From Colimorpha sp034178965 (GTDB taxonomy: Bacteria > Bacteroidota > Bacteroidia > Bacteroidales > P3): a DNA stretch of 37,065 nucleotides. Shown piece by piece: positions 1 to 7,798 of the stretch. The stretch covers positions 1 through 37,065 of the forward strand of contig JAXFQM010000185.1 of NCBI GenBank assembly GCA_034178965.1. The letters are read 5' to 3'. The translations under genes were made by a program, and so were the position numbers. Position 1 is the stretch's first letter. Each line of letters begins with the position of its first letter. The notes below the pieces were generated by a model, which saw only the letters and a program-made list of their open reading frames with translations, did no database searches and was not told the origin of the DNA.

Positions 1-204
1 GTTGAGATGCAGGGTCTTGAATGCTTCTACCTCCTCAAATTTCTCTCTGACTTGTTGCGTTTTTTCGTTGTCGTTAGCATTGCGGGGACCATCAATGAAC
101 ACATATAGGTCGCTTTCGGCGCATTCTTTACAGCGTATGAGACTGGCAAGCAGTTTTTCTGTCGTTAGCGGCCTATTGTAGGCGAAAACAATAACAGGAT
201 ACAT
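1..204 (-). CDS. Glycosyltransferase, N-terminal 68 residues only (runs off the window)
   Basis: Translating the minus strand from the ATG at 204 gives an open frame to the window edge. It begins MYPVIVFAYNRP and contains YVFIDGPRN. An N-terminal beta strand followed by AYNRP, and a second strand ending in D-G, are typical of the nucleotide-binding half of GT-A fold glycosyltransferases that act on sugar nucleotides. The acceptor and sugar cannot be read from this fragment. It is the last visible gene of the leftward exopolysaccharide run, 60 bp beyond the preceding GT2 gene. The C-terminal part lies outside the window, so family assignment is tentative. No strong ribosome binding site is visible, which is usual in Bacteroidetes. 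Confidence 0.7.
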   Translation of the reverse strand, partial: MYPVIVFAYNRPLTTEKLLASLIRCKECAESDLYVFIDGPRNANDNEKTQQVREKFEEVEAFKTLHLN

Positions 205-264
205 GTATGGGATTGATTGTTTGTTGTGGTTGTTTTTTTGAAACAAAAGAGCGTATTTATGGCG

Positions 265-1185
265 CTATATCTTGCGCAGCAAGTTCATGCGCATGGCGTA
301 GGGCAAGAGCAGCAGGAGGCTGTAAGCAAAGAGATGCCTTTTGCTGGGGTCCCATTGTAGGGCAAGGTCTATCTCGGAACGGCACTGTTTTTCGTAGCCG
401 CGTAACCGTAGGAAAATGCTTGCCCGCATCTTGTGCCAATGGGCCACATACTCTTTTAAACCGGGGATAGAAGGATTTTCGTAGTAGAGCGTTGATAAGG
501 CGCGCCCCACCACGTCGTTTAAGGGCGGAATGCGCTTGGGGAACCCCATGTTGCCGTCGATGCCAGTGAAGAAGGAACTCAATACGCGTCGGCTATAAGC
601 TATGTTGCTTCTTGTCGCCAGCCGCGCCCAGGTGAGTAAGTCCTCGCCTTGTCCAATGCCGATGGGGAACCCACCTATGTCAAGCAGAAGCCTCTTCTGA
701 ATCATCAAGTTGCTGCTGCACAAAGGAGGATGGGAATGCGAGGCCACCACGAAATAGTTTTCCATGATGCCCTCCATGCCAGCAAACAGCAGGTTGTGCA
801 AATCAATGTCCCTGACCTGGCCCAGGCTGTCCACGCAGCAATAGGCGCAAGAAAACACATCGCACATGGGATAGGCTCTGCTCAAGGAGAGCATGGTCTC
901 CAAAAAACAAGGCTCCCAGGTGTCGTCAGCATCAAGAAAGGCCACGAATGTTCCTTTAGCGTCGGCAAGGCCTCTGTTGCGAGCCGAAGAAACGCCTTGG
1001 TTGCTTTGCGTGATGACCCTAACGGGCGCATAGTGCAGTTCCTCCACACGCTGCAGGCTGCCGTCTTCGCTGCCGTCGTCCACCACGATGACCTCGTCGG
1101 GTTGCAGGCTCTGGCTCCGTATGGAAAGAAGGGCGCGTTGCACGAACGCTTCTTTGTTGTATAAGGGCATTACGACGGAAATCAT
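265..1185 (-). CDS. Family 2 glycosyltransferase
   Basis: This 306-residue protein has the GT2 (GT-A) fold signature. It starts MISVVMPLYNKE, has VVDDGSEDGS at about residues 34-43 (nucleotide-binding Asp pair) and FLDADDTW at about 83-90 (the DxD metal-binding motif). Such enzymes transfer one sugar from a nucleotide sugar onto a growing lipid-linked glycan at the cytoplasmic face of the inner membrane. It has no obvious membrane segment and is of ordinary length for the family. The gene starts 3 bp after the stop of the Wzy-like polymerase gene, so the two are probably translated from one message. The donor and linkage are unknown. Confidence 0.9.
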   Translation of the reverse strand: MISVVMPLYNKEAFVQRALLSIRSQSLQPDEVIVVDDGSEDGSLQRVEELHYAPVRVITQSNQGVSSARNRGLADAKGTFVAFLDADDTWEPCFLETMLSLSRAYPMCDVFSCAYCCVDSLGQVRDIDLHNLLFAGMEGIMENYFVVASHSHPPLCSSNLMIQKRLLLDIGGFPIGIGQGEDLLTWARLATRSNIAYSRRVLSSFFTGIDGNMGFPKRIPPLNDVVGRALSTLYYENPSIPGLKEYVAHWHKMRASIFLRLRGYEKQCRSEIDLALQWDPSKRHLFAYSLLLLLPYAMRMNLLRKI

Positions 1186-1188
1186 CGG

Positions 1189-2565
1189 TCAACTTGCTAT
1201 TTCCGATAGGATAAGGTGCGCATCTTTGGCCACGGCCTTGTTCGTCGTCTCTTCGGTCTTTGACTTCATCCCCAACATCATGCCATAGAAAGCGAAGGAG
1301 ACTCCTGTAGTGGCCATGGTGTAGGTTACGCAATTATCGGCATACATGCTAAAATAGTGTCCAGCCACGGCGCCAGCTGCCACGATGGCGCAGGACTTAA
1401 CGTGATTTGGCGCCCTTTTTCCGAATGCGACAACGAGGCAATGAAGCATAACCGCTATGCCGCAGGCTAAATAGAGCCACATGCCTATCAAGCCTGTGTC
1501 ACAACGCATTTGCACATAGTCACCATGCGTTTGTTTCACGCCGGCGTAGAATGTGTATAGGTACCATTGGCACGAACCGATGCCACTGCCTGTAAGTTCG
1601 TGGCCATCATAGAATTGTTGCTCCAGGTTGCTCCAAAGGGTCTTGCGCCCGTTGTCGCGGATGTCTTCGTCGGTAATGGCGCCAGATTGCAGGGTGGAGA
1701 GGGTGATGCTGTTATCGGTGTCTTTCCAAAACATCTTGTCGTGCCAATGACTGTTGTTGAAGATGATGAAAAGGGCTATGGCCACAACTCCGGCTATCCA
1801 GGGCAAAGAAGCCCATTGGAATTTGTAGAAAAAGAAAATGGCACTGCCGCCAAAGATGCACAGCAAGCCTATGCGGTGCACAGACAATATGCAGGGGAGG
1901 AAGAACAAAATGCCGATGGCAAGATCCTTCCAATCGTGTCCGTAGTTGAAGAACATCATGAAAGAGGCGCAAGCCACTACCACATAATGCATGTTTAACG
2001 CCGTGGAATACCAAAATAGCCCAGACACAAGTGGAATGCGCACCAAGGGAAATATGGTGAAAAGTGTGCTTATCAAGGCGATGCGACGCATCCAAATGCA
2101 GACGATCAAGAACACCTTTTCCTCTCTTACGATGGCGCTGCATGCCAGCATGATGAGCAGCGGATAGAGATATTTTAAGAGGTAGCGGATGCCGTAATTT
2201 AGGTTCGGGGTGTAGAGCAAAGATATTGTTATCCACACCATGTAAACCATATAGGCAATGATGCCGATACCCAATCGGGGAGGTCTCTTTGCGACGAAAA
2301 AGGATAGTGTCAGGAATAACTCCAAGAATAATAGCCGTATGCTTTGCAGGTTAAGTCCCGAGCCTGCGCCTCGCCCGCCTGCGCCAGCAGAAAGGGCCAG
2401 AGTGCTGGTGGCCAGCAGCAGCACCAAGAAAGCCTCTGGACCCTCAAGAAAAACATCCTTATTTCTGTTTAGGGGGTCAGCGGCGCGGCTGCAATAGCGA
2501 AACAAGGCTATTATCAGCATGATGTTCAGCACAGCAAAGGCCAATAGGTTAAAGAGGTCGCCCAT
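1189..2565 (-). CDS. O-antigen polymerase/ligase-like membrane protein (Wzy-type)
   Basis: This 458-residue protein is almost entirely hydrophobic, with roughly ten to twelve predicted membrane spans. A larger extracytoplasmic loop lies at about residues 265-345. Near the end of that loop is THGDYVQMRCDTGLIGMW, which resembles the HxxYLxxLxxxGxxG signature of the O-antigen ligase/Wzy superfamily. Proteins of this type join undecaprenyl-linked repeat units, or ligate glycans, on the periplasmic side of the inner membrane. The Wza and Wzc-like genes upstream fit a Wzy-dependent pathway. Primary sequence does not separate polymerase from ligase reliably. No Wzx flippase is visible in the window and it may lie beyond the left edge. 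Confidence 0.8.
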   Translation of the reverse strand: MGDLFNLLAFAVLNIMLIIALFRYCSRAADPLNRNKDVFLEGPEAFLVLLLATSTLALSAGAGGRGAGSGLNLQSIRLLFLELFLTLSFFVAKRPPRLGIGIIAYMVYMVWITISLLYTPNLNYGIRYLLKYLYPLLIMLACSAIVREEKVFLIVCIWMRRIALISTLFTIFPLVRIPLVSGLFWYSTALNMHYVVVACASFMMFFNYGHDWKDLAIGILFFLPCILSVHRIGLLCIFGGSAIFFFYKFQWASLPWIAGVVAIALFIIFNNSHWHDKMFWKDTDNSITLSTLQSGAITDEDIRDNGRKTLWSNLEQQFYDGHELTGSGIGSCQWYLYTFYAGVKQTHGDYVQMRCDTGLIGMWLYLACGIAVMLHCLVVAFGKRAPNHVKSCAIVAAGAVAGHYFSMYADNCVTYTMATTGVSFAFYGMMLGMKSKTEETTNKAVAKDAHLILSEIAS

Positions 2566-2632
2566 CCTTGGTCAAACGTTTTTTCTGCAGGTAGATTTTC
2601 CTGCGATACATACCGCCGTGCTTGCTACAGCG

Positions 2633-3745
2633 TCATTTGCTGTACAGGTTCAGCACCAACTCTTTATATGAGTCATATGAGAAGTCGGCTGCACGTTTTT
2701 GTCCGGCATCCGCCAGAGATTGCATCAGCGCCTTGTCGTTCCATAAAGAGAGGGTAATATGGGCCAAGGCATCCAAATCTCCAACGGGAAACAGCATGCC
2801 GTCTTTCGCATCGCGGATGATTTCAGAGAGTCCTCCAATGTGGGAGGCGACAATGGGAACGCCTTGCGACATCGCTTCGAGGGCACTTAAGCCAAAACCC
2901 TCGGAGCGGGACGGCATCCATGCCATGTCCATACGGGCGTATTGTTCGGGCAACTTCTCATGTGGCAACGTGCCCAGCCAAGAAATATGCCGTGGGGGAA
3001 TGGAGAGTTGCTGTTGCTGAAGTTCCATTTTCTCGCGCAACTTACCATCGCCGACAAGCAGTAGGTGCGCGTCGGGGATTTCTTTCAGTACAAGCGCAAA
3101 GGCAGGAAGGAGGAGGTCAGCACCCTTTATTTCCTCAAAGCGGATGATGGAACCGATGGTGAGCGACTGCGCAACGGCGCGGGAGCGAATAGGCATCTTG
3201 GGTGGCAGACAGTTGTAGAGCGTAAAATGGTTGTGTCTTGCCAACTTAATATCGGCGGAATAAAGGCGGCAACTGCCAAAAAAAGATTTCTCTGCCGTTA
3301 GCGAAACGCAGGTGAATGCTTTTACCCAATGCTTCTGAAGGAAACGGATAAGGCGCAAAGACGGGTATATGTCGGCTGTGGTGTGCAACGTGGCAAAAAG
3401 GGTCTTGACGCCCAACCTGCGCAGATACCAAAGCGGCAAAGCGCCGGGAGACATATATTGTACATGGGCAACGTCGGGCTGGTATTCGGCAACGGTGCGT
3501 GCCAACCCTCTCTTGAGAAAACGACGCAAGGCACGGGCATGGTCGGGCCTTCTCCCATAGGCGGAAAGACACACGACTTTGCAGCCTAATTGTTGGAAGG
3601 CTTGCACCATTTCAAACTTGTATTCGAAGTAGCAGCACACCACCACTTGAAACCCACCCTCGTTGAGGGCTTGTGCAAGCCGCAGCGTCTGCATTTCTGT
3701 TCCGCCCACCATGAGGCAGGGTATGCCGATAAGAACGGTTTTCAT
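2633..3745 (-). CDS. GT4 family glycosyltransferase
   Basis: This is a GT-B fold retaining glycosyltransferase of about 370 residues. The N-terminal half starts MKTVLIGIPCLMVGGTEMQ, the acceptor-side glycine-rich loop. The C-terminal half has the EX7E motif in SEGFGLSALEAMSQGVP, which holds the nucleotide sugar. I chose the ATG at 3745. The frame is open further, to 3841, but the extra 32 residues are low-complexity and precede the canonical N terminus. It is one of three GT4 genes in a row that probably add successive sugars to the lipid-linked repeat unit in the cytoplasm. Sugar specificity cannot be read from sequence. A 135-bp spacer separates it from the preceding GT4 gene. Confidence 0.88.
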   Translation of the reverse strand: MKTVLIGIPCLMVGGTEMQTLRLAQALNEGGFQVVVCCYFEYKFEMVQAFQQLGCKVVCLSAYGRRPDHARALRRFLKRGLARTVAEYQPDVAHVQYMSPGALPLWYLRRLGVKTLFATLHTTADIYPSLRLIRFLQKHWVKAFTCVSLTAEKSFFGSCRLYSADIKLARHNHFTLYNCLPPKMPIRSRAVAQSLTIGSIIRFEEIKGADLLLPAFALVLKEIPDAHLLLVGDGKLREKMELQQQQLSIPPRHISWLGTLPHEKLPEQYARMDMAWMPSRSEGFGLSALEAMSQGVPIVASHIGGLSEIIRDAKDGMLFPVGDLDALAHITLSLWNDKALMQSLADAGQKRAADFSYDSYKELVLNLYSK

Positions 3746-3880
3746 GAGAAAAAAGAGAAATAAACCGATGTAATGTGGTTCGTATGTTTGTTCGGGACGA
3801 GAATGGGAGGAAGGGGTGTGCTTGGGAAACGGGTGTTGCAAGCAACACCGAGGAGAATATTTCTGTTGTTAGAAAGTGAA

Positions 3881-4978
3881 CTATAAGGAACAAGTATAGC
3901 AGTTTATGGTTTCTTGCGCACAACGGAGCCAGGAAAAACGACTGGCCTGGCGGAGACATTTCTCTCGCAGGAGAACCAGGTTGGCAGAGGCATTTTCGAA
4001 ACTTTCCATGAGACGAGCCATGGAGTCTATATCGTCGGGCAGCACATATAGCGCCGCGTCGCCTCCAACCTCGGGCAATGCGCTATTTGGGCATGTCACC
4101 ACGGGAGTGCCACAAGCCATGCTTTCAAGAACGGGAAGGCCAAATCCCTCGTAGCGAGAAGGAAAGAAAGTAGCGGTGGCATGAGCATAAAGATCGGCCA
4201 ATTGCTGGTTGTCAACAGAGGGAATAATGTCTACTAAAGGAACTATATGCTGGCGTTGAATAAAGATGAGCGTCTCCTCGGAAGGGTTGTCCCAAACCAA
4301 TATGAGTCGGTGTTCCGGATGGTTGCCAGAGGCAAATTGGGCAAAAGCGCGCACAACGGCCATCGTGTTTTTCCGCCCAGCGGAGCAAGAGACGGAAAGG
4401 AAGTAGCGCCGTTTGTTTTCCGCAGGTATTGCAGGATGGAAGATAACGTTGTTTACGCCCCAAGGGATGACGGTAATTTTCTCCTCGGGAATATCCATGT
4501 ATTGCATGATGTCGCGTTTGGAGGACTGTGAGCATGTGATGATGTGCTTGCAGCGACGGGCCAGTTTTGGATAATGCTTCTGCGCGAAGGAGTGGTTTAG
4601 TTTTTCTTCCGGATGAACAAAGAAGAGAGCATCGTGCAAGGTTAAGATGGTCTTCTCTGGATGGTGCACGTGGTCGAAATTGTGCGGAATGTGGAATAGG
4701 TCGCAACCTGTCAGCCATTCGCGTGTGGGCGTATAACTTAACAGACGGTTCCATTTGTCGCGAAAAGGCAAGAACAGATGGCGAGCCTTGAAGTGAGTGC
4801 CCAGATTTCTTGCCCCGCTCCCCTTCATGTTTTGGGAAAAAAGGACAACCTCAACAGGTAGATTCTCTAACTGGTCCATGGCTTGCACCAACTCCAGGGT
4901 GGTTCTACCTATGCCCGTCGTCCACCCCTGTATGAAAAAAGGCACAACGGAATTTACGTCGAGGGCAATGCGCCGCAT
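3881..4978 (-). CDS. GT4 family glycosyltransferase
   Basis: This is a GT-B fold glycosyltransferase of about 365 residues. The N terminus MRRIALDVNSVVPFF is followed by TTGIGRTTLELVQAM, the family's glycine-rich acceptor loop. The C-terminal domain carries SRYEGFGLPVLESMACGTPV, an intact EX7E donor-binding motif. The frame is open up to 5095, but starting there would overlap the upstream gene by 92 bp and add an unrelated tail. The ATG at 4978, 25 bp after the upstream stop, matches the family start. It probably acts at the cytoplasmic membrane face on the same repeat unit as its neighbours. Donor, acceptor and linkage are unknown. Confidence 0.88.
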   Translation of the reverse strand: MRRIALDVNSVVPFFIQGWTTGIGRTTLELVQAMDQLENLPVEVVLFSQNMKGSGARNLGTHFKARHLFLPFRDKWNRLLSYTPTREWLTGCDLFHIPHNFDHVHHPEKTILTLHDALFFVHPEEKLNHSFAQKHYPKLARRCKHIITCSQSSKRDIMQYMDIPEEKITVIPWGVNNVIFHPAIPAENKRRYFLSVSCSAGRKNTMAVVRAFAQFASGNHPEHRLILVWDNPSEETLIFIQRQHIVPLVDIIPSVDNQQLADLYAHATATFFPSRYEGFGLPVLESMACGTPVVTCPNSALPEVGGDAALYVLPDDIDSMARLMESFENASANLVLLREKCLRQASRFSWLRCAQETINCYTCSL

Positions 4979-5003
4979 ATCGTCAATGTATTTTTGTGAT
5001 GTG

Positions 5004-6188
5004 TCACGGCTTGCCTGCGACCTTGCGTAGGAGTTCTTCCCACTGTGCATTGATAGACTCGCGTGCGAAACGTAACTCAACGAGCGCTTTAGCATGGGCG
5101 TTAAGTTGGTTTAGCAGATTGGAGTTGCGATGAAGGGAGAGGACGGCTTGTTCCAACGAGTCCACATTGCCGGGGGTGAAGAGGACCCCGCAAGGCTTGT
5201 CTCCGTTCATGATGAGTTCGGGAAAAGCGCCGTGGTTGGGTGCTATGCAGGCTTTGCCATGGTCAAAGGCTTCAAGCATGGCTAAAGGAAAGCCTTCGTA
5301 GCAGCGGCTGGGGATGACAATGAATGCTGACTGGCGATAGAGCAGGGAAAGTTCCTGTTTGTCCAATTGGCCGCAAAAACGCACATTCTTGCAATCTGTA
5401 TGCGGTTTGTGTTCACCATAGTCTCCAGCAAAAAGGAATTCCATTTCGGGGTGTCGCCGTGCTACTTCAAGGAGCAAGTCGTATCCTTTTTCGTGGCTGA
5501 AGCGTCCTACGTAGCCGATGAAGTTGTTAGGGATTGCATGCTTGAATTTGTTCGCCGACCCAATGTCGCGCGTGTTTATGTTTGGATAATTGGGTATGAT
5601 GACGATGCGATTGGCGGGGTAACCGAAATCGATGAGTTTTTGCCGTTGAAAATGGGTGAGGCAGATGTAGTAGTCCACATTGTCCAAATAGTAGCGTCTA
5701 CGGCGCGCCACTTTGTTGCGTTGGGCATAGGCGAGCGAGCGGAAGAAATTGCCTTCGCAATTATGTCGCAAACAAGGACGCTCGTTGTGAGCAACAAGGC
5801 ATTCTTCGCAGGTTTGCCCATCGTGCAAGAACAAGCCCGTGGGGCAGATAAGACGGTAGTTGTGCACCGTCATGATGACGGGGACGCCAGCTTTCCTGCA
5901 TTCCTTCAACGAAGCGGGAGAGATGAAAGGGTATAAGTTGTGCACGTTTACAATGTCGGGTTTGAAAGAACGCATGGCTTCGCGCATCATGGCAACGCCT
6001 TCCACGCTATACAACCCGCTCACGTAGGCTTTCACCTGCCCCAACAAGCTATGGCGGAAGAACTTGCTGCTGAGCCGCAGCGTCTCCACGTCGTGGCCCA
6101 TTTGGCGCATGTTAAGGATGCTGCGGTCCACAACAGCCTCTTCGCCGCTGTAGCGTCCATAGTCGTTGTGTACTATTAATATTCTCAT
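5004..6188 (-). CDS. GT4 family glycosyltransferase with a Cys cluster
   Basis: This 394-residue GT-B glycosyltransferase starts MRILIVHNDYGRYSGEEAVV, and SGEE is the expected acceptor-side loop. HNLYPFISP and TVHNYRLICP follow, typical of a GT4 subgroup in capsule loci. A cluster of cysteines, CEEC then PCLRHNC, sits at about residues 130-150. The C-terminal donor site is PSRCYEGFPLAMLEAF. It lies directly downstream of the OmpA-like gene (29-bp gap) and is the first of three GT4 genes in tandem. The cysteine cluster might bind a metal or form a structural site, but that is inference. Sugar specificity is unknown. Confidence 0.88.
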   Translation of the reverse strand: MRILIVHNDYGRYSGEEAVVDRSILNMRQMGHDVETLRLSSKFFRHSLLGQVKAYVSGLYSVEGVAMMREAMRSFKPDIVNVHNLYPFISPASLKECRKAGVPVIMTVHNYRLICPTGLFLHDGQTCEECLVAHNERPCLRHNCEGNFFRSLAYAQRNKVARRRRYYLDNVDYYICLTHFQRQKLIDFGYPANRIVIIPNYPNINTRDIGSANKFKHAIPNNFIGYVGRFSHEKGYDLLLEVARRHPEMEFLFAGDYGEHKPHTDCKNVRFCGQLDKQELSLLYRQSAFIVIPSRCYEGFPLAMLEAFDHGKACIAPNHGAFPELIMNGDKPCGVLFTPGNVDSLEQAVLSLHRNSNLLNQLNAHAKALVELRFARESINAQWEELLRKVAGKP

Positions 6189-6217
6189 CTCAATGGTCGT
6201 GGAGTGGTGTTCCTCTT

Positions 6218-7780
6218 TTAGAATTGGAACACGCGTCCGCCCGCCTTGCCGCGGGCGCGCAGTTTGCTGAATTCGCTCATCACTTTGTCATGAGACATGA
6301 TGATGACGGTGGCGCGGTTCAGTTCATATGGTTCGTAGTCCATGATACCGCCTAAGTAAACACGTTCCAATTGGCGGGGATTTACATCATAGTCGAGGAC
6401 CAGTTTGTTAAAAACCACGTCGGCGCGTTGTTGGCTAAGGTAATTGTTGCGTTTCATGGTGCCAGTCTTGCTGTCTGCGCTACCAATGATATAAAAGCGT
6501 TCGTTAGGGAATGCCTTGATGACGGCTGCCATCTTTTCTACTTTCAACTGCTCGGCACTAAGTATGTCCCAACGGTCTATTTGGAAGAATACCATTTCGT
6601 AGGGCAGCAGGTGTTGGCTCAAAATGTCGTCGAGCGATAATTTGGCGGCATCGTTGTCCAGACGGTCTCGTGCAGCCTGGATGCTGTCGGCTGCCATTTT
6701 GCGTGCCGCCATGCTGACTGCCTTGTTGAATTCCGGTGAGGCATCGTCCACATATTCATATTTATATAATGTGTCCACATAATTCATTGTCGAATACTTG
6801 AAAGATTGGGTGGCCAAGACCATTTGCGGCGCATGGGCGCCTGTGAAGGTCGGATCTATTTGGTCGGTATACCATTGTCTGCGCGAATCTTCGTTTCGCC
6901 AGTTAAAGAAGAAACGCAAACCGCCCATAACACTGAACACGGGGTCGGCAACCTCCATGGGTTTTTCAATCCCCTTTACCCACTCGCGGTCGAAGGTGCG
7001 CGCCATGGCGGTATATCTAAAATCCAAGAACAGGTTGAAACGCTGCGCTATTTGTATGTTTTCTTCTATGCCAATGTGCATTTCGCTGCTTCTGTTGGGG
7101 TCAACGTCGGCGTCCACGTGTCCCGCTATTCCGTCATAGCCTTCTGAAAGCCCACGATAAATGCCGACACCGGCATAGAGCATGGTCATGAATTTCAAAC
7201 TTGGGTTATATAGTCGCTGATAACTCAAGTTGATGATGATATCGGGCTTGAAATAGACGTATCTCCACTTTTGTATAAACAGTTCGTCGTTGTAGTAATG
7301 GTAGTACCCTCCTAAATCGTCGTCGCATTGTCCCCATCCGTACATGACCCCGTCTCGGCCATATTTGTTATAGGTGTCTCGGGTGATGAAGCCCCGTCCA
7401 TATCCCGTTCCCAATCCAATACGGTAGCCAAGCATGGGAAAAACCATGCGTCCGAGGCTTACTTCGAGGTTGCCAGATAGATGGTCTTTTAAGGGGCCTT
7501 TGTTGTCTTCCTGACCAAAAAATAACTGCGGCCCCACTTGAAGTTCTATAAACCAGTTGTCATATAGATTGGAGCGCACCCAGCCGATGTTGCGTACAAC
7601 AGAGGTGTCTTCGGCAAACAGGGTTTGTGCGTTCATAGTTCTTTGCAGAGTGGTATCTGGGGTGTAATTTAACCTTCGAGTGGTGTCTGTTTGGGCAAAA
7701 GTGGCATTGCTGCCCAGCCACAAAAGCAGCAACGGCAATGCACAAGTCCAAGTGTGGTGTCTCTTGTTATGTGATTTCAT
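6218..7780 (-). CDS. OmpA-family outer-membrane protein with N-terminal barrel-like domain
   Basis: This 520-residue protein starts with a signal peptide (hydrophobic run ending in NATFAQ). The first 280 residues are rich in aromatic, alternating-polarity strands, as in outer-membrane beta-barrels (GRGFITRD, LRFFFNWRN). The C-terminal part, about 395-500, is an OmpA-like peptidoglycan-binding domain. It has YIIGSADSKTG and NNYLSQQRADVV, corresponding to the GHTD and LSxxRAxxV motifs with the Asp and Arg that contact diaminopimelate. It sits 18 bp after the Wzc-like kinase gene and before the GT4 genes. It may anchor or position the export complex against peptidoglycan, but that role is inferred from context only. 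Confidence 0.85.
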   Translation of the reverse strand: MKSHNKRHHTWTCALPLLLLWLGSNATFAQTDTTRRLNYTPDTTLQRTMNAQTLFAEDTSVVRNIGWVRSNLYDNWFIELQVGPQLFFGQEDNKGPLKDHLSGNLEVSLGRMVFPMLGYRIGLGTGYGRGFITRDTYNKYGRDGVMYGWGQCDDDLGGYYHYYNDELFIQKWRYVYFKPDIIINLSYQRLYNPSLKFMTMLYAGVGIYRGLSEGYDGIAGHVDADVDPNRSSEMHIGIEENIQIAQRFNLFLDFRYTAMARTFDREWVKGIEKPMEVADPVFSVMGGLRFFFNWRNEDSRRQWYTDQIDPTFTGAHAPQMVLATQSFKYSTMNYVDTLYKYEYVDDASPEFNKAVSMAARKMAADSIQAARDRLDNDAAKLSLDDILSQHLLPYEMVFFQIDRWDILSAEQLKVEKMAAVIKAFPNERFYIIGSADSKTGTMKRNNYLSQQRADVVFNKLVLDYDVNPRQLERVYLGGIMDYEPYELNRATVIIMSHDKVMSEFSKLRARGKAGGRVFQF

Positions 7781-7798
7781 AATAAAGAAAGAAAAATA

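Noticed and set aside
2633..3841. Longer start for the first-listed GT4 gene
   Set aside because: The 32 extra residues are unlike any GT4 N terminus; MKTVLIGIPCLMVGGTE at 3745 is the canonical start.
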